Below are positions 35,114-43,063 of a DNA stretch of 64,000 bases, in pieces. The notes under the pieces are model-generated. The model was not told where the DNA came from. It ran no database searches and was given only the letters and a program-made list of their open reading frames with translations. The stretch lies in the NCBI GenBank assembly GCA_034667465.1, contig JAXDJV010000031.1, positions 5,776-69,775 on the forward strand, given 5' to 3'. How positions within the stretch are numbered: the stretch's first letter is position 1; each line of letters starts with the position of its first letter. This DNA comes from JAOBAU01 sp034667465 (GTDB lineage Bacteria; Acidobacteriota; Thermoanaerobaculia; Gp7-AA8). The position numbers and the translations under genes were made by a program.

Positions 35114-35923
35114 TTACGGCCGCAGACGTTGCGTGAAGAAGGCGAGGATCTCGTCGCGCGCCGCCAGCGTCGGCTGTCCCGCTTCATCGATGAGATGCGC
35201 GGTGACGACGCTGTGCGGCGACGCCACGATCCGCTCGAAGAACGGAGTCGTCTCGCGATTTGCCGCGGAGTCGGGCAGGACGCGCGCAACGAAGCGGTCG
35301 CCGAGTGCTTTCGCATACGCGCGGAATCGTTCCGCGGTGCAAAAGCGATCGCCTTCGAAGCGATAGGCGAGGACCGTGAGCTCGTCGCGGTCGAGCCGTG
35401 CACGCACTGCCGCCAAATCGTCCGGCGCAATCTCGAGCGCCGCGGCATCGTTCAGCGGCAGTGATGGCTGCGACAGAACCGGAGCGAGCGTCGCGGGCTC
35501 GAGCATCATCGTCAGCGCGAAGTTGCCGGTGAAGCACATACCGATCGCGCCAACTCCCGGACCGCCGCATTCTTCGTGCGCCAGCCGCGCGAGTGCGCGC
35601 AGCCAGCTGGTCACGGGACTCGTTTCGTTCGCGGCCATGGCGCGGAACTCGGCGCTGACACACGCGCGCTGCATGACCGCCAACCCTTCCTCGACCGCCG
35701 GCACCGCGCCGTCGCGGCCGAAGAGTGAGGGCATGTACACGGTGAATCCGGCGTCGCGCACCCAGCGGCTGAATCGTGCGACGTGAGGGCTGATGCCGGG
35801 CATCTCCGCCATCACGATCACGGCCGGTCCGCAACCGGCTGTGTAAACCTTCTTCGTAACGTCGTCGAGCGTGACCTCGCGGCGTTCGAAGTCATCGAGA
35901 GGATCGTCTTTCCATTCGCGCAT
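35114..35923 (-). CDS. dienelactone hydrolase family protein
   Basis: 269 residues from the ATG at 35923; an upstream ATG at 35974 adds 17 residues that run into the candidate operator. The alpha/beta-hydrolase fold shows the DLH nucleophile elbow GAIGMCFTGNFAL with Cys as nucleophile (around 134), and late Asp and His residues (around 202 and 245). The EMPGISPHVARFSRW start is shared with many DLH relatives. DLH family enzymes open lactones of aromatic degradation or act on other esters. Divergent from the GlxA-type regulator gene across about 70 nt, which probably controls it. Confidence 0.85.
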   Translation of the reverse strand: MREWKDDPLDDFERREVTLDDVTKKVYTAGCGPAVIVMAEMPGISPHVARFSRWVRDAGFTVYMPSLFGRDGAVPAVEEGLAVMQRACVSAEFRAMAANETSPVTSWLRALARLAHEECGGPGVGAIGMCFTGNFALTMMLEPATLAPVLSQPSLPLNDAAALEIAPDDLAAVRARLDRDELTVLAYRFEGDRFCTAERFRAYAKALGDRFVARVLPDSAANRETTPFFERIVASPHSVVTAHLIDEAGQPTLAARDEILAFFTQRLRP

Positions 35924-35959
35924 GCGGCGAGTGTCAGCGCGAACCGGTATTCGCGGAAC

Positions 35960-35979
35960 TGTCGAATATGACAATATTC
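35960..35979. promoter_or_regulatory. palindromic candidate operator between the DLH and GlxA-type genes
   Basis: Two overlapping inverted repeats: TGTC-GAATAT-GACA (35960-35973) and GAATAT-GACA-ATATTC (35964-35979). It is A/T-rich in a GC-rich context, midway between two divergent starts. Likely target of the neighbouring AraC-type regulator, by position only. Confidence 0.45.
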
Positions 35980-35995
35980 ACGCCGGAATGGACAA

Positions 35996-36967
35996 TTGAA
36001 GCGGATTCTCGTTCTAGCGCTGGACGGCGTCATGGACTCGAGCCTCGCGATCACGCTCGATACGCTGCGCACCGCGCAGGCGCTTCGTGGCCGCGGGCGG
36101 ACGCGTGCCGGGTTGCAATGGTCCGTGATCGGTCAGCGGCGGACGGTCCGCACCGGCGGCGGGCTGCGTCTGACCGTCGATCTCACGTTTCGCGAGGTGC
36201 TGGCGGACCCGTCGCGCGCGGAGTGGTTGATCGTGCCCGGCCTCGGCCTGACATCAGAGTCTGCGATTGCTGCACGCCTTCGCCGGCCCGACGCACTCGC
36301 GGCGATCGTAGTGCTGCAGGAGCGCCGCGTCGCCAGGTACCTCGCGGCCTCCTGCTCGGCGGTCTTTCTGCTCGCCGAAGCGGGCCTGCTCGCCGGCCGC
36401 TCCGCGACGACGACGTGGTGGCTTTCGCAGACGTTTCGAACGCGCTACCCGGAGGTGCGGCTCGACGAAGCGCAAATGCTCGTCCGGGACGGCGCCTTCC
36501 TCACCGCCGGCTCGGCGTACGCGCAACTCGATCTCGTGCTCGCCGTGATCGCCGCGACGGCGGGGCCGGAGATCGCACACCTCTGCTCACGCTACATGCT
36601 GATCGATCGGCGCGCATCGCAGGCGCGCTACATGATTCCGTCGCATGTGCGGCACGTCGACGCCACCGTGATCGCCGCGGAGCGATGGATCGACGCGAAT
36701 CTCTCGCGTCCGATCACCATCACGGATCTCGCATCGGCGATCGCCGTCTCTCCGAAAACGCTTTCGCGCCGGATCTCCGCCGCGACGGGCTCCCCGCCGA
36801 TCCGCTTCCTGCAGCGACGACGGCTGCTCGAGGCCGTTCACCTCATCGAGACGACGACGCTCACGCTCGATGCCGTGGCCGAACAGGTCGGCTACGAGGA
36901 CGCGACCGCGCTGCGGAAGATCGTCAGGAGAGAGCTGGGGACGACGCTGTCAGCGTTACGGCGCTGA
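35996..36967 (+). CDS. GlxA-family regulator (DJ-1/PfpI domain plus AraC helix-turn-helix)
   Basis: 323 residues starting at a TTG (35996); an ATG 12 codons on would cut the first beta strand, so TTG is favoured. Residues about 3-185 form a DJ-1/PfpI-like domain in which the nucleophile elbow reads AASCSAVFLLAEAGLL (Cys around 118). Residues about 215-320 carry the AraC DNA-binding domain with two helix-turn-helices: ITDLASAIAVSPKTLSRRI and LDAVAEQVGYEDATALRKIVRRELG. GlxA-type regulators often control catabolic genes, and the divergent dienelactone hydrolase gene is the obvious target. Confidence 0.9.
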   Translation: MKRILVLALDGVMDSSLAITLDTLRTAQALRGRGRTRAGLQWSVIGQRRTVRTGGGLRLTVDLTFREVLADPSRAEWLIVPGLGLTSESAIAARLRRPDALAAIVVLQERRVARYLAASCSAVFLLAEAGLLAGRSATTTWWLSQTFRTRYPEVRLDEAQMLVRDGAFLTAGSAYAQLDLVLAVIAATAGPEIAHLCSRYMLIDRRASQARYMIPSHVRHVDATVIAAERWIDANLSRPITITDLASAIAVSPKTLSRRISAATGSPPIRFLQRRRLLEAVHLIETTTLTLDAVAEQVGYEDATALRKIVRRELGTTLSALRR

Positions 36968-37250
36968 CTTCACGGCACACCCGCTGCGATGACCGTGCCC
37001 GTCGCCGCCGACCGTCGTGGCGCACCGGAGCCGGAGAGTTTCGACACGGCGCCGACACGGTCTTCTCCCTTCGCGCCGCCGCGAACAAAATCGTCGGCTG
37101 CACGATCGACGGCGTACCGCTCCTGAATCCTCCGCATCGAGGAACGTACCCCCGAGAATGGCATCGCGAGTTCGTCCGCACAAATTTTATAAGGAGCCCC
37201 GAACTCCCGAAACCTTCTCCCCGCGTCGCGCGGGGAGAAGGTGCGGGAAC
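36968..37250. other. 283-bp intergenic stretch without a supported gene
   Basis: Short frames are open on both strands, but none has a start with a ribosome binding site or a familiar sequence. One plus-strand frame reads FSLRAAANKIVGCTIDGVP and could be debris of an old gene. The only clear structure is the hairpin at 37213-37241. Confidence 0.6.
37213..37241. repeat. intergenic hairpin (CCTTCTCC/GGAGAAGG type)
   Basis: CCTTCTCCCCGCG (37213-37225) and CGCGGGGAGAAGG (37229-37241) are perfect reverse complements separated by TCG. It belongs to the same broad type as the element at 57942-57962. It lies 10 nt past the stop of the minus-strand YCII gene and could help end transcription, though no T-run follows. 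Confidence 0.7.
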
Positions 37251-37604
37251 TTAGCCCGCCATCGGCACGAGCGGTCGCACCTCGATCGTTCCCATCTTCG
37301 CCGACGGGATACGGGCGGCGATGCCGATTGCTTCATCCAGGTCGCCGGCCTCGATGAGGTAATACCCGCCGAGCTGTTCGCGCGTTTCGGCGAAGGGGCC
37401 GTCGGTGACGAGCCGCTTGCCGTCGCGGATGCGCACGGACGTCGCGGTCGACGTCGGCTGGAGTTGCGCGCCGGTGATCATGTTTCCGCTTGCTTTGATC
37501 TGCTCGGAGAACTGGCCATATTCGGCGTAGATCGCTTTCTGGTCGGCCTCGCTCATCTTTTCCCAGGTCTTCTCTTCGTCATGAATCAGCAGCAGGTATT
37601 TCAT
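37251..37604 (-). CDS. YCII-related (DGPF) protein
   Basis: 117 residues with the YCII-family ferredoxin-like fold: KYLLLIHDEEKTW at the start, and the group signature RLVTDGPFAETREQLGGYYLIEAGDLDEAI. The DGPF motif is the marker of the small proteins linked to ECF42 sigma factors, and one is encoded divergently 600 nt away. It follows the DinB gene after 14 nt. The molecular role of DGPF proteins is not established. Confidence 0.9.
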   Translation of the reverse strand: MKYLLLIHDEEKTWEKMSEADQKAIYAEYGQFSEQIKASGNMITGAQLQPTSTATSVRIRDGKRLVTDGPFAETREQLGGYYLIEAGDLDEAIGIAARIPSAKMGTIEVRPLVPMAG

Positions 37605-37618
37605 CGTTTTCTCCTCTC

Positions 37619-38116
37619 TCAGAAAAACGGGTTTTCGTCGGCCGACGGTCCGTAGATTGACGGCAGCGCGACGTCGAGCGTGCGCAGGTAGGTGCTGAGC
37701 TGTCCGCGGTGGTGATAGACGTGGTTCAGGACGACCATCCGGACCACGCCGATTTTCGGCAGGCTGAAGATCGGCTGGCCTTCGCGCATCAGCGACCAGT
37801 TCGAGACGAGATCTTCGTCGCTCATCGCGCCGAGAAGCGCCTTCGTCGAGATGTGGTTGTCGTCGAACATCGTCACGATCTCGGTCGCCGTCGACGGCAC
37901 TTCCTCGGGTTGCATCTTCGCTTCGCCCGATGCGCTCTGCAGCATCGACGACACCTGCTTCTGCACCTGCGCGATGTGGACGGCCAGCTGGCCGAGCGTG
38001 CGCGCTTTCGGATGCGGCTTCCAGTCAAGCTTTTCGTCGGGGATTCGCTCGAGCAGACGACGCGTGGCGATCGCTTCCTGATCGAGCTCCGTGAGTACTG
38101 ATTGCGCCATTGACAT
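37619..38116 (-). CDS. DinB-family protein
   Basis: 165 residues of four-helix-bundle type. The metal ligands are LGQLAVHIAQ (His near 48) and LNHVYHHRGQ (around 134-138), as in DinB/YfiT proteins, many of which act as thiol S-transferases or have unknown roles. GGAG lies 8 nt upstream of the ATG at 38116. It heads a two-gene operon with the DGPF gene, divergent from the ECF42 sigma factor gene. Confidence 0.88.
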   Translation of the reverse strand: MSMAQSVLTELDQEAIATRRLLERIPDEKLDWKPHPKARTLGQLAVHIAQVQKQVSSMLQSASGEAKMQPEEVPSTATEIVTMFDDNHISTKALLGAMSDEDLVSNWSLMREGQPIFSLPKIGVVRMVVLNHVYHHRGQLSTYLRTLDVALPSIYGPSADENPFF

Positions 38117-38201
38117 GGGGTATCTCCTTTTCGATTTCGTGAGTGAATCGAACGGCTCTCATCGAAATCGACACCCCTTCGAAAAAAAATTACGATCGGC
38201 T

Positions 38202-39434
38202 ATGGAAATCGCTGCCGCGGGCGCGGTCGACGAGCTTTATCGCTCGGACTGGGGCCGGATTCTGGCGACGCTCATCCGTCTGTTCGGCGATTTCGACGTG
38301 GCGGAGGAAGCGGCGCAGGAAGCGTTTGCCGCGGCCGTGGAGCGCTGGGACGCGGCGGGCGTTCCCGAACATCCGCGCGCGTGGATCATTCAGACGGCGC
38401 GTCACAAGGCGATCGATCGCATCCGGCGCCGCGCGTCGCTCGAAGAGAAGTTGCCGTTTTACGCGGCGCTTTCATCGAGCGTCGCCGACTCGCCCGAGAT
38501 CGATCGCGATGAGATTCCCGACGATCGGCTGCGGCTGATCTTCACCTGTTGCCATCCCGCGCTTGCGCCGGAAGTGCAGGTCGCGCTGACGCTGCGGACG
38601 CTGACGGGACTTGATACCGAGGAGATCGCGCGCGCGTTTCTCGTCCCGACGGCGACGATGGCGCAGCGTCTCGTGCGCGCGAAACGGAAGATTCGCGACG
38701 CCGGCATTCCGTACACGATCCCCGGCAAAGCGGAGATGCACGAGCGGCTCGACGCGGTGCTGACCGTCATCTATCTCGTCTTCAGCGAAGGCTACGCAGC
38801 GACGCGTGGCGCGGGGCTGGTGCGCACCGATCTGTGTGCCGAGGCGATTCGGCTGTGTCGTCTGGTGCGCGACCTGATGGCGCCGCAGCCGCCGCCGGAA
38901 GCGACGGCGCTGCTTGCGCTGATGCTGCTCCACGATTCGCGACGCGATGCGCGTCTCGATTCCGAAGGCGATCTGATCGTGCTCGATGATCAGGATCGGA
39001 CGCGCTGGGATCCCGGGCAGATCGCCGAGGCGCTGCCGCTCGTCGAAGAAGCGCTGCGCGGCGGGCCGACGCCGTTCGCGCTGCAGGCGGCGATTGCGGC
39101 GCTGCATTGCGAGGCGACGAGCGCGGCGGAGACCGACTGGCCGCAGATCGTCCGGCTGTATGAACGGCTGGAAGCGATTCAGCCGTCGCCGGTCGTGACG
39201 CTGAACCGCGCTGTCGCCGTGGCGATGGTCGTCGGTCCGCAACGCGCGCTGGCGATCATCGAGACGATCGCCGCGGAGCTCGACGGCTACCATCTGCTGC
39301 ACGCGTCGCGCGCCGATCTGTTGCGACGCGCCGGCGATCTCGAGGAAGCGGTGAAGAGTTATGAGCGCGCGCTCGCACTCGTCACGAATGAGAGCGAGCG
39401 CCGCTATCTTTCGCGGCGGCTCCGCTCGCTGTGA
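38202..39434 (+). CDS. ECF42-type RNA polymerase sigma factor with C-terminal TPR-like extension
   Basis: 410 residues from the ATG at 38202. Sigma region 2 (about 8-80, VAEEAAQEAFAAAVERW and PRAWIIQTARHKAIDRIRR) and region 4 (about 110-165, LTLRTLTGLDTEEIARAFLVPTATMAQRLVRAKRKIR) are followed by a long C-terminal domain (about 175-410) with LCAEAIRLCRLV, LNRAVAVAMVVGPQRAL and a TPR-like end. This is the ECF42 layout, in which the extension, not an anti-sigma factor, controls activity. These factors are usually encoded next to DGPF genes, exactly as here. The start codon spacing lacks a strong Shine-Dalgarno sequence. Confidence 0.93.
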   Translation: MEIAAAGAVDELYRSDWGRILATLIRLFGDFDVAEEAAQEAFAAAVERWDAAGVPEHPRAWIIQTARHKAIDRIRRRASLEEKLPFYAALSSSVADSPEIDRDEIPDDRLRLIFTCCHPALAPEVQVALTLRTLTGLDTEEIARAFLVPTATMAQRLVRAKRKIRDAGIPYTIPGKAEMHERLDAVLTVIYLVFSEGYAATRGAGLVRTDLCAEAIRLCRLVRDLMAPQPPPEATALLALMLLHDSRRDARLDSEGDLIVLDDQDRTRWDPGQIAEALPLVEEALRGGPTPFALQAAIAALHCEATSAAETDWPQIVRLYERLEAIQPSPVVTLNRAVAVAMVVGPQRALAIIETIAAELDGYHLLHASRADLLRRAGDLEEAVKSYERALALVTNESERRYLSRRLRSL

Positions 39435-39473
39435 GCGACCTTCTGGAACTGCTTATGCACGACGGTCGTTCGC

Positions 39474-40382
39474 ATGAAACGGCTTCAAATTACGTTCGCG
39501 CTTGTTCTCGCGGTCTGCGGTTGTCGTCATGCGCAGGTGCCGTTGCCGGCCACGCCGGCAACACTCTCGAGTGACTCCGCCGCGCGCGGCGAGTACATCG
39601 TCCGCAATGCCGCAGCTTGCGGCGGTTGTCACGCATCGTCGGAGCGAAATCCCGATGGCGCGCTCAGCGGCGGGAAGGAGTTTCACGACTGGCGCATCGG
39701 CACCGCGCGCGCGTCGAATCTGACGCCTGATGAGGAGACGGGCCTCGGCAGGTGGAGCGAGGCGGAGATCGTTCGCTCATTGCGGAACGGCGTACGCAAA
39801 GACGGACGACTGCTCGCGCCGGTGATGCCGTACGAGTGGTTCCACGAGATGTCGGATGAGGATGCGTTCGCGGTCGCGCGCTATCTGAAATCGCAGCCGG
39901 CGGTCCGCAATAAAGTGACGCAGAGTCCGAACATCGTCTTCAAACTCGGCAAGCTGATTCTTCGTCCGGAGCCGGCGATGACGGTCGGAGCGACGCCACG
40001 TGCCGCGACCGCCGATTACGGACGATACCTTTCGCAGCACGCAGCGCTCTGCGCCGAATGCCACACGCCGCGCACCGGCATCCGTTCGACGCCGGACATG
40101 AGCCGGCTGTTCGCCGGAATGGCGAAACCGCCGAAGGGATTTCCGGCGAATCCGTCGAACCTGACGCCCGATCCGACCGGCATCGCCGGATGGAGCGAAG
40201 ACGATTTTCTGAAGACGCTGCACACCGGCGTCACGCCGGACGGCGAGCATCTCCATCCGTTCATGCCGTGGAAGGAGAACGGGCGGATGACGGATGACGA
40301 TCTGCGCGCGATCTTTCGCTTTCTCCGGACCGTGCCGCCGATCCACAACGTCGTGCCGCGGAAAGAGCAACCGGCGCAGTGA
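39474..40382 (+). CDS. dihaem cytochrome c, probable lipoprotein
   Basis: 302 residues. The signal region MKRLQITFALVLAVCGC could be a lipoprotein signal (the Cys at 17 follows V-C-G) but the lipobox is weak. Two class I haem c motifs: CGGCH (49-53) and CAECH (193-197), with FHEMSD and KPPKGFP plus late Met residues available as axial ligands. The repeated SNLTPDxxTGxxxWSExE/DxxxxLxxG signature occurs twice (about 81-106 and 233-256), showing an ancient internal duplication. Such proteins pass electrons from periplasmic dehydrogenases of alcohols or sugars. No dehydrogenase gene adjoins it. Confidence 0.9.
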   Translation: MKRLQITFALVLAVCGCRHAQVPLPATPATLSSDSAARGEYIVRNAAACGGCHASSERNPDGALSGGKEFHDWRIGTARASNLTPDEETGLGRWSEAEIVRSLRNGVRKDGRLLAPVMPYEWFHEMSDEDAFAVARYLKSQPAVRNKVTQSPNIVFKLGKLILRPEPAMTVGATPRAATADYGRYLSQHAALCAECHTPRTGIRSTPDMSRLFAGMAKPPKGFPANPSNLTPDPTGIAGWSEDDFLKTLHTGVTPDGEHLHPFMPWKENGRMTDDDLRAIFRFLRTVPPIHNVVPRKEQPAQ

Positions 40383-40412
40383 GGACGATCGTCATGTCCT
40401 AACATTGCGCGC

Positions 40413-40883
40413 ATGAACAAAGGCGAACATCAATACAGCGCGCAGCTGGTCTGGGACGGCAATCACGGCAACGGGACGGCGGACTACGCCGAGTATGGAC
40501 GCGAGCATCGGCTGCTCATCGACGGGAAGCCGGAGCTGAGCCTGACCGCGGATGCCGCCTTTCGCGGCGACGCGGCGAAACACAATCCCGAGGATCTCCT
40601 CATCGCCGCGATCTCGTCATGTCACATGCTTTCGTATCTCGCGCTTTGCGCGAAGTACGGGATCAGCGTGTTGTCGTACGAGGACGCGGCGAGCGGCACG
40701 ATGCAGGAGGACGGGAAAGGCGGCGGACGCTTCGTTGAGGTGACGCTTCGGCCGAAGGTGACGATCGCCGACCCGGAGCAGATCGACCGCGCCGTGAAGC
40801 TGCACGATCGCGCGCACGAGCTCTGCTTCATCGCCAACTCGTGCAGCGTGCCGATTCATCATCAGCCGGAGGTTCGCGCGTGA
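40413..40883 (+). CDS. OsmC/Ohr-family peroxiredoxin-like protein
   Basis: 156 residues. Typical OsmC motifs: NPEDLLIAAISSCHMLSYLALCAKYG with the first Cys (C70) and LCFIANSCSVPI with the second (C138). These two thiols reduce organic hydroperoxides using small thiols as reductant. Cytosolic, no signal peptide. The last four bases overlap the GTG start of the ACT-domain gene. Confidence 0.92.
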   Translation: MNKGEHQYSAQLVWDGNHGNGTADYAEYGREHRLLIDGKPELSLTADAAFRGDAAKHNPEDLLIAAISSCHMLSYLALCAKYGISVLSYEDAASGTMQEDGKGGGRFVEVTLRPKVTIADPEQIDRAVKLHDRAHELCFIANSCSVPIHHQPEVRA

Positions 40884-41275
40884 AGGATCTGTCGATTTTG
40901 CTCGACGATCGTCCGGGTGCGCTCGCCGAAATGGGTGAGGCGCTCGGCCGCGCGGGCGTGAGCGTTGAAGGCGGCGGCGTCTTCTTGACGAACGGCGCCG
41001 GAGTCGCGCATTTCCTTTTCAACGATGGCGCCGCTGCACGCGCGGCTTTGGAAGCGGCCGGAATTCGCGTCGTCGCCGAGCGTGAAGTGCTCGTGCAGAA
41101 GCTGCGTCAGAACGAGCCGGGGCAGCTCGGAAAGATCGCGCGGCGGATGGCGGAAGCGGGCGTGAACATCGAGGTGCAGTACAGCGATCACGATCACAAT
41201 CTGATCCTGGTCGTCGACGACTTCGCGCGCGGACGGGACGTGTCGGAGCAGTGGATGCGCGAGTCGCGGATTTAA
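40880..41275 (+). CDS. ACT-domain protein
   Basis: 131 residues from the GTG at 40880 (GTGA overlap with the osmC-type stop). The N-terminal KDLSILLDDRPGALAEMGEALGRAGVSVEGGGVF is a clear ACT ligand-binding start, and a second ACT-like unit follows (EPGQLGKIARRMAEAGVNIEVQYSDHDHNLILVVDD). Two ACT repeats without a catalytic domain suggest a small regulatory protein that binds an amino acid. Fusion partners seen elsewhere (GlnD, ThrA and others) are absent. Confidence 0.85.
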   Translation: MKDLSILLDDRPGALAEMGEALGRAGVSVEGGGVFLTNGAGVAHFLFNDGAAARAALEAAGIRVVAEREVLVQKLRQNEPGQLGKIARRMAEAGVNIEVQYSDHDHNLILVVDDFARGRDVSEQWMRESRI

Positions 41276-41316
41276 CTTCGGCAGTTATTCCGTGCCGTGG
41301 GTAGGGAATTGTGCCG

Positions 41317-41345
41317 TTGGGGCCCTCCATATACAGGAGGCCCAA
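41317..41345 (+). promoter_or_regulatory. hairpin that can hide the ribosome binding site of the DUF3494 gene
   Basis: Left arm TTGGGGCCCTCC (41317-41328) pairs with GGAGGCCCAA (41336-41345) across a seven-base loop. The right arm contains the AGGAGG ribosome binding site (41335-41340) and ends at the TTG start codon (41346). Confidence 0.6.
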
Positions 41346-42290
41346 TTGCAATCCTCCATCGGCGCGGTACTGATTCTAACGGCGTGGGCGGTGGCACCCG
41401 CGATTGCGAGTGAGCCATCGCTCGGTTCCGCCGCGAGCTTCGCGGTGCTCGGCGGATCGTCGGTCACGAATCGCGGGGCGACGCGCGTAACCGGCAACGT
41501 CGGCGTGAGTCCCGGCGGCAGCGTCTCCGGATTCACGGCCGCTTCGTTGTCGGCGGGCGAGATTCATCGCGACGACGCGCTCGCTCGTTCGGCGCAGCGC
41601 GATGTCAGCAGTCTGCTCGTGTCGGGAGCATGCACGCCGGTCACGATCTCCGGCACTGTCGCTCCAGGAAGTTACTGCGTCGCTTCAATCCCGCAGCAAC
41701 TGACACTCGACGGCGGAGCGGACGCGGTCTGGATTTTCCGCGTCGCCGGCGACCTGCGCACTGTCGCCGCGTCATCGATCGTGTTGATGAATGGCGCCAC
41801 TGCGTCGCACATCTTCTGGCAGGTGGCGGGTTCCGTGACTCTGGGGCAAGGGACGCAGTTCGCGGGAAACATCGTCGCGGACGGCGACATCACTCTCGAA
41901 TCCGGGGCCGCGCTTTATGGCCGCGCACTCGCTCGCGGTGCGGTGACGCTCAACGCGAACGTAGTGACGCTCTGCTGTGATCCGATCACGCTGCTGCCGA
42001 TCGCCGGCCGCGCGATTTCTGCCGCGGGCGGAACGGCTCCAGTCACGTTTGCCGCTTCCACTCTGCCGCCCGGCTGGTCGCTGAGCCCATCGGGGGTGTT
42101 GACGAGCGCCTTCACACAAGCGCCGGTTCTGTTCATCGTCACAGCGACCGATGCCACCGGCTGCACCGGTTCGCGCGCGTACAGCGTCGCGTTCCCGCCG
42201 TTGCCGGCAGGTGGGCCGACGCTTTCGTTTTGGTTGCTGGTCGTGTTGGGCGTTGGTCTCGTGATGGTGGGCGTGAGGATGTTGCCGTGA
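41346..42290 (+). CDS. DUF3494 ice-binding-like adhesin with C-terminal membrane segment
   Basis: 314 residues from the TTG at 41346, chosen because AGGAGG lies five bases upstream; a GTG at 41292 lacks this. Signal peptide about 1-24 (ending AIA). The DUF3494 domain (about 27-215) starts PSLGSAASFAVLGGSSVTNRGATRVTGNVGVSPGG and contains the repeated G-A/T strands of the right-handed beta-helix found in ice-binding proteins and adhesins. A Pro-rich, Cys-containing region (about 215-290) leads to a C-terminal hydrophobic tail (about 293-312) after GGPTLSFW, reminiscent of IPTL-type sorting tails. It heads a four-gene unit. Ice binding in a GC-rich soil bacterium is not assured; adhesion is equally likely. 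Confidence 0.83.
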   Translation: MQSSIGAVLILTAWAVAPAIASEPSLGSAASFAVLGGSSVTNRGATRVTGNVGVSPGGSVSGFTAASLSAGEIHRDDALARSAQRDVSSLLVSGACTPVTISGTVAPGSYCVASIPQQLTLDGGADAVWIFRVAGDLRTVAASSIVLMNGATASHIFWQVAGSVTLGQGTQFAGNIVADGDITLESGAALYGRALARGAVTLNANVVTLCCDPITLLPIAGRAISAAGGTAPVTFAASTLPPGWSLSPSGVLTSAFTQAPVLFIVTATDATGCTGSRAYSVAFPPLPAGGPTLSFWLLVVLGVGLVMVGVRMLP

Positions 42291-43063
42291 CGGAGCCGGC
42301 TGCCGCGAAGCCGTGCATCTGGTGTGGTGCAAAGCAGGAAGATCCGAATGCGCTGCGATGCGCCAGCTGCCATCTGTGGCTGGAGCGGAGGCAGTGCGGC
42401 GTCTGCGGCGAGCCGATTTCTCCCGACGCGTCGTACTGCAATGCTTGCAAGTCACTGCAGACGACTTTGTACAAGAACTGCCGCGTGTGTCAGGCGCGGC
42501 TACCGAAAAACGCAGACCGTTGTAATGCATGCACGTCGCTTCAGAGCTGGCGGCGCCTCGTGCCGGTTTCGCAGACCACGATCGCCATGCTGGCTGCGCT
42601 CCTCTCAGCGATGTCGGCGTTACTCCCGCACGTGTCAGATGCATTGCATCGAAACTCTGACACTTCGTTCATCGTGACGAGCGCCACCGGCGACGCCATC
42701 GTGCTGGCCGTCACAAACACGGGCAGGAGTGCGTCGGTGCTGCAACACTTTGACCTCGAGTTCGGGAAGTTGCCGCTCGAACCGGTGGAGCTCAGGGTCA
42801 TCCCCGAGGATCGCAACAGCGGCAAAACCTACATTCCGCCGGGGTCGAGCATCGTTCACCTTCAGGCGTCCGGGATCAACGTTCGCGGTGGCGAAAGCAA
42901 ACAGCGGATTCGCGAGCTGTTGAGCCTCGGCCGCGACGTGACGCTGACGGTTTCGATCAAAGAGTCGGACGACCGTGCGGAAGGTCCATGGACGAAGGTG
43001 GCGTCGCGTATGCCGGCATCATTCATCCGCGATTTCATTCTGGGGAGGATTGCCGATGAATAA
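42287..43063 (+). CDS. zinc-ribbon membrane protein
   Basis: 258 residues from the GTG at 42287 (GTGA overlap with the previous stop). Residues about 9-80 hold three Cys-x2-Cys pairs in tandem: CIWCG...CASC, CGVCG...CNAC, CRVCQ...CNAC, i.e. three zinc ribbons. A hydrophobic segment follows (about 96-118), then a beta-rich extracytoplasmic domain (about 120-255) with TNTGRSASVLQHFDLEFG. Cytoplasmic zinc ribbons joined to a periplasmic domain suggest a sensor or an assembly factor. No known family name. Second gene of the DUF3494 unit. Confidence 0.75.
   Translation: MTEPAAAKPCIWCGAKQEDPNALRCASCHLWLERRQCGVCGEPISPDASYCNACKSLQTTLYKNCRVCQARLPKNADRCNACTSLQSWRRLVPVSQTTIAMLAALLSAMSALLPHVSDALHRNSDTSFIVTSATGDAIVLAVTNTGRSASVLQHFDLEFGKLPLEPVELRVIPEDRNSGKTYIPPGSSIVHLQASGINVRGGESKQRIRELLSLGRDVTLTVSIKESDDRAEGPWTKVASRMPASFIRDFILGRIADE

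Noticed and set aside
35968..37254. 428-codon frame overlapping the GlxA-type gene
   Set aside because: It is an alternate-phase shadow of the regulator gene; the extension past 36967 is too short and featureless to call a gene.
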